Source: SXOA01 sp046593355
GTDB lineage: Bacteria > Planctomycetota > Planctomycetia > Pirellulales > Pirellulaceae
Reading direction: 5' to 3'
NCBI GenBank assembly: GCA_046593355.1
Contig: JBKJNY010000249.1
Span: 16,864-80,863, forward strand
DNA: 64,000 nucleotides
Part shown: positions 57,324-64,000 of the stretch, in pieces
Position numbering within the stretch: position 1 is the first letter of the stretch
Layout of the letters: every line of letters begins with the position of its first letter
Position numbers and translations under genes: made by a program
Notes under the pieces: model-generated
Databases searched by the model: none
Told to the model about the DNA's origin: nothing
What the model saw: the letters and a program-made list of their open reading frames with translations, nothing else

Positions 57324-58280
57324 TCACAGCCAGAACCGCTGCACCCGGTGATTATACGAGTCGAGCACGTACATCCGCCCTCGGGAATCCCGCGTGATGC
57401 CCCAAGGCTGGTCGAGCTCGCCGTCGCGGCGGCCGTTTTTGCCCCACCAACCTATTGAGTCGCCTGCCAGCGTGAATTTTTGCACCCGGTGGTTGCCGAA
57501 TTCGCACAAATAGACGTGCCCTTGGCCGTCGAGCAGGATGTCGTAGGGGTATCGCAACTGGCCGGGGGCGTGCCCTTCTTCCCCCCAGATTCTGACCGGT
57601 TTGGGCTGGCTGCCGCGGACATCGAAGACCTGAACCCGGTGATTGCAGGCATCCGTGACCCAAATCTGGTCCTGGTCATCGATGGCCATCTTTTGCGGGC
57701 GGAGGAACTTTCCCGGTTCGCTGCCGTGGCCGCCCCACTGCGACACATACTTGCGCTGCGGGGTGAATTTCTGAATCCGGTCCCATTCGCCATACTCGGA
57801 GACGTAGTAGTTGCCCGCGGAATCCTCCAGACAGTCCGTCACGCAACTAAATTCGCCCGGCTTCTCCCCCGCCTTGCCGCCGATGGTGCGATTCTCCAAC
57901 AGTTTGCCTTCCGGCGTGTAGCAGAGGATGCGGGCGTAATGCGTGTCCGCAACCAGCAAATTGCCGTCGCGGCTGAACGAAAGTCCCGAGGGCTTGCCGT
58001 TGGCGAACTTGGGAGTCTGCCAGCCGCGGAGGTACTCGCCATCGGGTGTAAACACCGAGATTCGCGGCGTGATATCGACGATGTAGAGATTGTCGTGCTT
58101 GTCAATCGTGATGGCCCGCGGCTTTTGCAGCTTGCCCGGCGTGGTCCCCGGCTGGCCCCATACGGCATCGAGACTGCCTGATTCTCCCCCTGGCGAACCA
58201 CAGCCGGTGAAGAATGAAGCCCCAGCCAGACCGGTAGCCTGGGCGAGGAACGAACGGCGAGTGAGACGGAGGCGTGGCAT
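57324..58280 (-). CDS. Tat-exported NHL-repeat propeller lipoprotein
   Basis: The 318 residues start with a twin-arginine signal, LTRRSFLAQATGLAGASFFT, followed by GCGSP, a lipobox-like Cys. Six NHL repeats follow, such as PRAITIDKHDNLYIVDITPR, DGNLLVADTHYARILCYTPE and DQIWVTDACNHRVQVFDVRG, ending with DSRGRMYVLDSYNHRVQRFW. NHL propellers bind proteins or polymers; no catalytic His/metal set is evident. It is probably cell-envelope anchored. It is divergent from the GlcD-GlpC fusion, with a long hairpin between them. Confidence 0.9.
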   Translation of the reverse strand: MPRLRLTRRSFLAQATGLAGASFFTGCGSPGGESGSLDAVWGQPGTTPGKLQKPRAITIDKHDNLYIVDITPRISVFTPDGEYLRGWQTPKFANGKPSGLSFSRDGNLLVADTHYARILCYTPEGKLLENRTIGGKAGEKPGEFSCVTDCLEDSAGNYYVSEYGEWDRIQKFTPQRKYVSQWGGHGSEPGKFLRPQKMAIDDQDQIWVTDACNHRVQVFDVRGSQPKPVRIWGEEGHAPGQLRYPYDILLDGQGHVYLCEFGNHRVQKFTLAGDSIGWWGKNGRRDGELDQPWGITRDSRGRMYVLDSYNHRVQRFWL

Positions 58281-58311
58281 ACGCCCATTCTACCGCGCCT
58301 ACGGTTCAATT

Positions 58312-58365
58312 GCTTAGCCGTCGCGTCCACGCGGCGCAATCCCGCGTGGACGCGGGGGGCTAAGC
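58312..58365. repeat. nested hairpin GCTTAGCC...GGCTAAGC
   Basis: The outer arms GCTTAGCC and GGCTAAGC enclose inner arms CGCGTCCACGCGG and CCGCGTGGACGCG. It lies in the divergent promoter region; the outer arms resemble the hairpin at 29875-29904. Confidence 0.88.
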
Positions 58366-58441
58366 TGTACCTACCTTTTGCGGGCGCAGGGAAGTATTCT
58401 TATGTCTTCCCAGCAGGCCAGATTTCTCACCCTCCCTCCTC

Positions 58442-61400
58442 ATGGATCAACAGCGCGAACGGATCCAGGCGGACTTGCGAGGGCTGTTAGCGGGGGAGGT
58501 CCACTGCGAAGACCCCTTCGTGCAGATGTATTCCACCGACGGCAGCATCTACCAGGTGCCGCCGCTGGGGGTGGCCCGGCCTCGCGGTGTGGCCGATGTG
58601 AAGGCGGCCATCCGCTATTGTGCCGAGAACGGCCATTCCCTCCATGCTCGGGGTGCCGGAACCGGCCTGGCCGGCGAATCGCTGGGGCCAGGGCTCGTCC
58701 TGGATTTTTCCCAAGCGATGCGGCGGATCGTACACGTGGGGGACGGCACCGTCACCGTTCAGCCGGGGGTCGTGCTCGGACAACTCAACCGGTATCTGTC
58801 GGCGTTCGGTCGGCAGTTCGGGCCGGACCCCGCGACCGGCGGTGTCACCACGATGGGGAGCGTGCTGGCCCTCGATAACAGCGGCAGCAACTGGCTCCGC
58901 TACGGCTCGGCCCGCCGCCATGTGGTGAGCATGCAAGTGGCCTTGGCCGACGGCGAAGTTTTTGAAGCAGCCCGTCATCCCGTCACCGACAACCCCGACC
59001 TCGACCCCAATCCTCGCCGCCGCGAAATCGTCCGCCGCCTGGCCGACCTCATCCAGCGGGAAGATGCCGTCATCAAAGCCAACCAGCCGCGGGCCTGGGT
59101 CAACCGAGCGGGTTATCATCTCACGGATGTACTCAAAGATGGCCAGCTCGACCTCGCCCGCCTGCTGGTCGGCAGTGAAGGGACGCTGGCCCTTATCACC
59201 CAGGCCACTCTCCGCACCGAGTCCATTCCCAAGAGCCGCGGCCTGGTCCTGATGTTCTTCGACCGCCTGGAAGCCGCCGCCCAAGCCGCCATGGAAGCCG
59301 CCGAGTTGAAGCTGGCCGCCTGCGACCTGATGGACCGCCGCATCCTTACTCTTGCTCGCGACGTGGACCCCCGCTACGCCCACGCCATTCCCCGCGACGC
59401 CGAAGCAATGCTGATGGTGGAACAGCAGGCCGACGAATCCCGCGAAGTCATCGAAAGCCTGCAACAGGTCGCCCTCCGCTGGCAACGCCGCCGACGCCTC
59501 GCGTTTGGCTTTCACCTGGCCCTTGCACCGGAGGAGTACGACCTGTTCCGCCGGCTGGCGCGGCGGGTTTCGCCGACGCTCTACCGCGTGCAAGGAAACG
59601 AGCGCCCCACGCCATTTGTGGAAGACATCGCGGTGCCGCCGGACACGCTGCCGGAGTTTCTGGTGCATCTGCAGAACGTGCTGAAGAACCACCAAGTGAC
59701 GGCCTCCTTCTTCGCCCACGCCGGCCACGGGCAGATGCACGTCCGCCCCTTCCTCGACCTCTCGCGGCCGGACCACATTCGCAAGATGCAGGACCTGGCC
59801 ACCGAGCTGTACGACAAGGTTCTCTCCCTCGGTGGCACGATCAGTGGCGAGCACGGCTGCGGCCTCAGTCGCACCTGGTATGTGCGGCGGCAATTCGGGC
59901 CGCTGTACGACGTGTTCCGCGAAGTGAAACGGATCTTCGACCCGCAGAATTTGCTCAACCCGGGGAAAGTGGTGGCGGATTTGCCGCAACCTCTGACGAA
60001 GAATATGCGTCCGTATCGAGAAGATGGATTGCTCGACGCGAAACCGCGAGCGGAGACGGTGACTGACGAGAAGGAATTGCCGGATACACCGGAAGTAAAG
60101 CCCACGGAGAAGCCTTTGGAGCTTCATTTGATTTGGGATGGAACGCTTTCTTCCACCGCCAACCACTGCAACGGATGCGGGCGATGCCGCACGCAGTCCC
60201 CCGAGGCCCGGATGTGTCCCATCTTCCGCCACGCCCCTTCGGAAGAGGCTTCGCCGCGGGCCAAGGCGAACCTGATGCGAGGCATCATCAGCGGCGAGCT
60301 GGGAGCGGGGGAACTGACGACCGACCTGGTGAAGTCGGTGGCGGACCTGTGCGTCAATTGCCATCAGTGCCGCTTGGAATGTCCCGCCGGCGTGGACATT
60401 CCCAAGATGATGATTGAGGCTAAGGCCCAGTATGTCACCAGCAACGGGCTGGACACGGCCGACTGGTTCCTGTCGCGGCTTGATTGGCTCTCCCGCTGGG
60501 CAGGGTTCTTTGGGCCACTCTCGAACTGGGCGCTGCACAACCGGACCATGCGGTGGCTGATGGAGAAGATGACCGGCATCGCCCAGGGGCGCAAGCTGCC
60601 GCGAGTGGCGTCGTCGAGCTTCCTCCGCCGGGCGGACCGTCGTCGTCTGACCCGCCCCACGCGGCGGACCGGCGGCAAGGTGCTGTACTTCGTGGACCTG
60701 TACGCCAACTGGTACGACGTGCAACTCGCCGAGGCCTTCGTCGCCATCATGCAGCACCACGGCATCGCCGTGTATGTGCATCCGCAGCAGCTCGGCAGTG
60801 CGATGGCAAAAATCGCTTTGGGGGATGTGGAACGTGCCCGCTTCATCGCTAAGAAAAACGTCACGCTCCTGGCCGATGCCGTCCGCCTGGGATACGAAAT
60901 CGTCGCCACCGAGCCGTCCGCCGCTCTCTGTCTGACCCACGAATACAAAAACCTGCTCGACGACGAAGACGCCCGCCTGGTGGCCGACCACACCAGCGAG
61001 GCTTGCACCTACCTCTGGCGTCTGCACGAAACGGGCAAGTTGGAACTCGATTTCCGCCCCATCAACCTGACGCTCGGCTATCATCTGCCGTGCCATTTGC
61101 GGGCCCTCGACGTCGGCTCCCCCGGCGAACGACTGCTGAAGCTCATCCCCGGACTCTCGGTGAAACGGATTGAGCGCGGCTGCAGCGGCATGGCCGGCAC
61201 CTACGGCCTGCGGCGGGACAACTATCGCGCCAGCCTCCGCGCCGGCTGGGGGCTCATCTCCGCGCTGCGGGATACCTCCATCGATCTGGGGACGACCGAG
61301 TGCAGCACCTGTAAAATGCAGATGGAGCAAGGAACCACCAAGCCCACCATCCATCCCCTCAAAATGCTCGCCCTGGCCTACGGCTTGATGCCCGAAATCG

Positions 61401-61444
61401 AAAAGCTCTTCACCGCCCGGAGCGAGGAACTGACGATTACCTAG
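58442..61444 (+). CDS. FAD-linked oxidase fused to Fe-S/CCG subunit (GlcD-GlpC type)
   Basis: The 1000-residue protein joins two normally separate subunits. Residues 1-530 are a FAD_binding_4/FAD-oxidase C domain as in D-lactate or glycolate dehydrogenase: HARGAGTGLAGESLGPGLVL, DPATGGVTTMGSVLALDNSG, LLVGSEGTLALITQATLRTE and SGEHGCG. Residues of about 570-650 carry two 4Fe-4S motifs (CNGCGRCRTQSPEARMCP, CVNCHQCRLECP). The C-terminus is a CCG/heterodisulfide-reductase-like domain (LPCHLRAL, TTECSTCKMQMEQG). It probably oxidises a 2-hydroxyacid and passes electrons to quinone at the membrane. Confidence 0.92.
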   Translation: MDQQRERIQADLRGLLAGEVHCEDPFVQMYSTDGSIYQVPPLGVARPRGVADVKAAIRYCAENGHSLHARGAGTGLAGESLGPGLVLDFSQAMRRIVHVGDGTVTVQPGVVLGQLNRYLSAFGRQFGPDPATGGVTTMGSVLALDNSGSNWLRYGSARRHVVSMQVALADGEVFEAARHPVTDNPDLDPNPRRREIVRRLADLIQREDAVIKANQPRAWVNRAGYHLTDVLKDGQLDLARLLVGSEGTLALITQATLRTESIPKSRGLVLMFFDRLEAAAQAAMEAAELKLAACDLMDRRILTLARDVDPRYAHAIPRDAEAMLMVEQQADESREVIESLQQVALRWQRRRRLAFGFHLALAPEEYDLFRRLARRVSPTLYRVQGNERPTPFVEDIAVPPDTLPEFLVHLQNVLKNHQVTASFFAHAGHGQMHVRPFLDLSRPDHIRKMQDLATELYDKVLSLGGTISGEHGCGLSRTWYVRRQFGPLYDVFREVKRIFDPQNLLNPGKVVADLPQPLTKNMRPYREDGLLDAKPRAETVTDEKELPDTPEVKPTEKPLELHLIWDGTLSSTANHCNGCGRCRTQSPEARMCPIFRHAPSEEASPRAKANLMRGIISGELGAGELTTDLVKSVADLCVNCHQCRLECPAGVDIPKMMIEAKAQYVTSNGLDTADWFLSRLDWLSRWAGFFGPLSNWALHNRTMRWLMEKMTGIAQGRKLPRVASSSFLRRADRRRLTRPTRRTGGKVLYFVDLYANWYDVQLAEAFVAIMQHHGIAVYVHPQQLGSAMAKIALGDVERARFIAKKNVTLLADAVRLGYEIVATEPSAALCLTHEYKNLLDDEDARLVADHTSEACTYLWRLHETGKLELDFRPINLTLGYHLPCHLRALDVGSPGERLLKLIPGLSVKRIERGCSGMAGTYGLRRDNYRASLRAGWGLISALRDTSIDLGTTECSTCKMQMEQGTTKPTIHPLKMLALAYGLMPEIEKLFTARSEELTIT

Positions 61445-61710
61445 GTCTTCACCGGAAATCGCCAGTACGCTGCAGCCACCAGGCTCACCTGCGCAGCGGC
61501 TAAGAGCAGCGGATGCACAAACAGCGATGAGTCAGGAATCCTGCGCTGAGGGGCAACCACTTCCCCATGCAGCAGCTCCCAACCCTGGGCCGTCCGCCGC
61601 CAGCCGTCATCGACGAGGGCCGAGTCACCCCGCAAACATGTGCTGGCCGCTACAACCAGCAGCATCGCGCCGCCGCACCAGCGGAGACTCTGTAGCAAAT
61701 TCTTGGACAT
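61441..61710 (-). CDS. small two-helix membrane protein
   Basis: The 89-residue product overlaps the end of the oxidase gene by four bases on the other strand. ATG 61710 has GAGG upstream. Helix 1 is SLRWCGGAMLLVVAASTCL, and helix 2 near the end is PLLLAAAQVSLVAAAYWRF. Between them, DDGWRRTAQGWELLHGEV recalls short planctomycete proteins with the DGWRRTAQGWE phrase. The function is unknown. Confidence 0.7.
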   Translation of the reverse strand: MSKNLLQSLRWCGGAMLLVVAASTCLRGDSALVDDGWRRTAQGWELLHGEVVAPQRRIPDSSLFVHPLLLAAAQVSLVAAAYWRFPVKT

Positions 61711-62040
61711 GCCTCGTTAGCGGATGCACGCCCAAGGCCGCGAATGACCACGACCAGCGCCCGCGCATCGTTAGTCGAGACGAGCCTTGGAGTTGCAGAG
61801 AATGTTCGCGGCCGGCTGGGCAGGGACACGTTGCTTTCCAGCAACAGTTATCCGACCGGGATGTTGCCAAATCGCTGCGGTTGCCAGGGGGCATCAAGCG
61901 CCGCCTCGGGCGGGCCTCACATGGGCTGAATCGATGGTCACGCGGTTTGCCGGCAGGCTTTGCGTGGCCTAAGTTTCTCCGTGCGGAAGCTCCGCGCACC
62001 AGCCCGACAAATACTTCGCACGAAGCAGGAAGTTGGAACC
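61711..62040. other. 330-base spacer, no gene recognised
   Basis: A short hairpin GTGCGGAAGCTCCGCGCAC occurs near 61980. Small frames here lack ribosome sites and family resemblance. It presumably holds promoters of both divergent neighbours. Confidence 0.4.
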
Positions 62041-62946
62041 ATGACAACCGCCGCGCCCGACCTCAAAGACCTCCTGCGGAGCGCTCAACTGCCCGCCTTG
62101 CCCCAAAGCGCGATTCGCCTTCTGGAACTGTCGCAAGACCCCAACAATGGTCCGGCGGAGTTCGCCATCCCGATCGAAGCCGATCCGGGGCTGACCGGCC
62201 AGGTGCTCAAATTCGTCAACTCGTCCTACTTCGGCTTCTCGCGCGAGATCAACAGTGTCAAGCTGGCGATCACGTTGGTGGGTATCCGCACGATCAAGAA
62301 CTTCGCGCTGTGGAGCGCGGTCTTCAGCCTGATGCCCAACCCGCGGTGCGGGCCGTTCGACCTCAAAAGCCTGTGGCAGGATTCGCTCCGCCGGGCCCTG
62401 TTCGCCCGCAGTTTTGGCAAGCTCCTGGGGATGAAGGACGCGGAAGAATGCTTCGCCGCAGCCCTGCTGCAGGACATGGCGATTCCGCTCCTGGCCAAGG
62501 AGATCCCCCAGCGCTACCTCAAGCTGTTTCAGGACCGTTCCGCGGGGGCGCAGCGCCTGTCGGACCTGGAGCAGTCCAACTTTGGCTGGACCCACGCCGA
62601 TGCCGCCGCCTTCATGTGCCGCTCCTGGAGCCTGCCGGAAGAGTTTGCCACGCTGATCGAATCCCACTGCAAACTGGACGAGCTGGTCGCCGCGGGGGAC
62701 AAATTCCCCGGCAAGCTGGCCGTCGCCCTGTCGGCTTTGCTGCCCGCGGCCAGCGACAAGGATTGGAAGGATCGGGAGCGATTCCTCGTCACGTTCAATA
62801 AACTGGCCGCCGGCAAGAAGTCAACCGCTCCCCGCTTTCTGGCCGAGGTGGACAAGGACTTTGGCGAGTTTGCCCCCGTCCTAAGGCTGTCTGCGCCCAC
62901 CAAAACGCTGGTTCAATTTCTGGAAGAGGCGGTAGCGGGAGTGTAA
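62041..62946 (+). CDS. HDOD domain protein
   Basis: ATG 62041 gives 301 residues; the 61960 start adds unsupported residues. HDOD is a metal-less relative of HD phosphohydrolases used as a signalling module. It is shown by LPALPQSAIRLLELSQDPNN, PIEADPGLTGQVLKFVNSSY, FGFSREINSVKLAITLVGIR and FAAALLQDMAIPLLAKEIPQ. The HD dyad is replaced by QD in LLQDMAI, as expected for HDOD. No GGDEF or kinase domain is attached. It probably acts in stress or c-di-GMP-related signalling, by analogy only. Confidence 0.92.
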   Translation: MTTAAPDLKDLLRSAQLPALPQSAIRLLELSQDPNNGPAEFAIPIEADPGLTGQVLKFVNSSYFGFSREINSVKLAITLVGIRTIKNFALWSAVFSLMPNPRCGPFDLKSLWQDSLRRALFARSFGKLLGMKDAEECFAAALLQDMAIPLLAKEIPQRYLKLFQDRSAGAQRLSDLEQSNFGWTHADAAAFMCRSWSLPEEFATLIESHCKLDELVAAGDKFPGKLAVALSALLPAASDKDWKDRERFLVTFNKLAAGKKSTAPRFLAEVDKDFGEFAPVLRLSAPTKTLVQFLEEAVAGV

Positions 62947-63040
62947 TTTCGGTTCTTTGCCGTTGACCATCTCCCCCCATTTTCCTATTGTCCCGTCGGG
63001 CGAATAGCGCGCATGTCTAGCGACTGGAAAGGGTCTCGCC

Positions 63041-64000
63041 ATGGATCGGCCGGAAGTCAGCGTTGTCGTCAATACTTTTGAGAAGCCGTGGCATCTGCGC
63101 CGGTGCCTGGTATCGCTGGCCTGCCAGTCCCTCGCCGGAACGATGGAAGTGGTTGTGGTCGATGACGGCTCGCGGGATGAGACGGCGGCGGTCGTGCGCG
63201 GGTTTGCCAGGACGGCTCCGTTTCCCGTCAAGTTCCTGACGCATCCGCATGAAGCCTTTCAGCTCTGCCGCTGCCGCAACGAAGGGGCGGCAGCCAGCTC
63301 CGCGGATCGGCTGATCTTTTTTGATGGCGACCTGATTGCCGGGCCTGATCACATCGCCGAGCATCTGCGCCACCTCGCGCCGGGGGTCGTCACCAACTCG
63401 TATTGCGTTCGCCTCGAGGAAGACGACTGCCAGCGGATTGACGAGGACTTGATTCGCAGCGGAGAGTTCACCCGGCTCGTACCGCCCCGCGGTCTGGCCA
63501 AGCTGGCCAGGATGTATCGCAAGGCCTGGCTCTACTCGCTCATCCGCCATTCCAATAAGCCACGATGCAAGGGAGGCGATCTGGGCGTGATACGCGGGGA
63601 TCTCGAAAGGCTGAACGGCTTTGACGAGAACTTTCGGGCCTGGGGAGGGGAAGACGACGATTTTGGCTTTCGTCTGCGAGCCGCGAAGGTGCGACTGAAA
63701 TACATCATGAATCTGACTCGCAGCTATCACCTTTGGCATCCTCCCGCCTCCAGCCGCCCGGACCGGCTGCGGAACGGCGAGAATGAAGAGTACCTGCATC
63801 GCCGGGTGCGGTTGACGCGATGCATGAGCGGACTCATAAAGCGGACTCTCCGCGATTTGGAAGTTCGGCTTTGCGGCGTGGCTGCCGATGCCACGGCGCT
63901 CCAGCGAGCGCTCGGCATCCATTTCAAGTGGCCGCAACTGCCGCAAGGCGGCCGAGCGGATGTGGAGATCCTACCCTATCCCGGCGAAGGCCGGTTCACC
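63041..64000 (+). CDS. family 2 glycosyltransferase (3' end outside window)
   Basis: The open frame from ATG 63041 to the window edge has 320 codons and no stop. The GT2 fold is clear: PEVSVVVNTFEKPWHLRRCL, VVVVDDGSRDETAAVVRGFA, NEGAAASSADRLIFFDGDLI with the DGD metal site, and GFDENFRAWGGEDDDFGFRL, the galactosyltransferase-like C-terminal motif. A basic C-terminal region follows. It is cytoplasmic or membrane-associated and adds sugar to a surface polymer; donor and acceptor are unknown. A long antisense frame over the same bases is a shadow. Confidence 0.92.
   Translation, partial: MDRPEVSVVVNTFEKPWHLRRCLVSLACQSLAGTMEVVVVDDGSRDETAAVVRGFARTAPFPVKFLTHPHEAFQLCRCRNEGAAASSADRLIFFDGDLIAGPDHIAEHLRHLAPGVVTNSYCVRLEEDDCQRIDEDLIRSGEFTRLVPPRGLAKLARMYRKAWLYSLIRHSNKPRCKGGDLGVIRGDLERLNGFDENFRAWGGEDDDFGFRLRAAKVRLKYIMNLTRSYHLWHPPASSRPDRLRNGENEEYLHRRVRLTRCMSGLIKRTLRDLEVRLCGVAADATALQRALGIHFKWPQLPQGGRADVEILPYPGEGRFT

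Noticed and set aside
58487..61354. 955-residue open frame antisense to the FAD-oxidase fusion
   Set aside because: It mirrors the codon pattern of a well-supported gene in GC-rich DNA, is rich in His/Gln/Arg typical of antisense translation and matches no family.
61711..62040. Riboswitch upstream of the HDOD gene
   Set aside because: A short hairpin is present but no conserved aptamer core was recognised.
63017..63946. 309-residue minus-strand frame at the right edge
   Set aside because: The plus strand encodes an unmistakable GT2 glycosyltransferase over the same bases.

Overview
This is a GC-rich bacterial chromosomal window that most resembles a planctomycete. The pointers are a DUF1559/H-X9-DG pseudopilin with an ECF sigma factor and anti-sigma-like partner nearby, a zinc-ribbon/Ser-Thr kinase/FGE-like fusion, a PmoA-family (DUF6807) protein, multihaem cytochromes of the large planctomycete secretome type, Uma2 and GxxExxY proteins, and many Tat or Sec exported proteins. 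No rRNA, tRNA, CRISPR array or complete insertion sequence was seen. Both edges cut genes: an exported protein on the left and a glycosyltransferase on the right.

Layout. 1-6.3 kb: exported protein (partial), nitrilase-fold amidohydrolase, YHS-type exported protein, zinc-ribbon membrane protein, ApbE, and a sigma/anti-sigma pair. 6.5-14 kb: NCS2-like permease, a duplicated and partly destroyed methyltransferase, a dihaem cytochrome, dapB, a GxxExxY gene and thrC. 14-20 kb: two FtsX-type permeases, exported proteins and a PQQ-type sugar dehydrogenase. 19.6-21.4 kb: thyA, folA and a CaMKII-association-domain protein, probably one operon for thymidylate/folate metabolism. 21.5-30 kb: radical SAM protein, PmoA-family protein, glycosyltransferase-TPR protein, a VapBC-like toxin-antitoxin pair, a lipoprotein and the DUF1559 pseudopilin. 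30-36.6 kb: a decayed glycosidase-like fragment, two overlapping pentahaem cytochromes, a second GxxExxY gene and a GH13 enzyme. 36.6-44.3 kb: DUF4404, kinase-FGE fusion, phoU-phoB, an amidase and a Uma2 protein. 44.3-48 kb: accessory island with two integron-type attC sites around lower-GC cassette genes, next to a Gfo/Idh/MocA gene with a duplicated 3' end. 48-64 kb: rhodanese, flavin reductase, HflX, acylphosphatase, DUF309, UvrD-like helicase, a large VWA protein, NHL protein, a GlcD-GlpC fusion, an HDOD protein and a GT2 enzyme.

The most unusual property lies between the genes. Almost every spacer holds a short inverted-repeat element. Many units share one architecture: a GTAG or AGTA foot, a stem, a TCC apex and the complementary stem, usually as two units head to head. 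The stem sequence varies from site to site with both arms changed together. Several units supply the stop codon (TAG of GTAG) of the adjacent gene. This is the organisation of REP/REPIN elements mobilised by RAYT-type transposases, but with an unusual diversity of families in one window. Two GxxExxY genes are each bracketed by same-orientation copies of one hairpin family, which may be a small composite module. The attC-flanked cassette is the clearest mobile unit: the R'' box of its attC is the exact reverse complement of the cassette's own first bases, as cassette recombination predicts.
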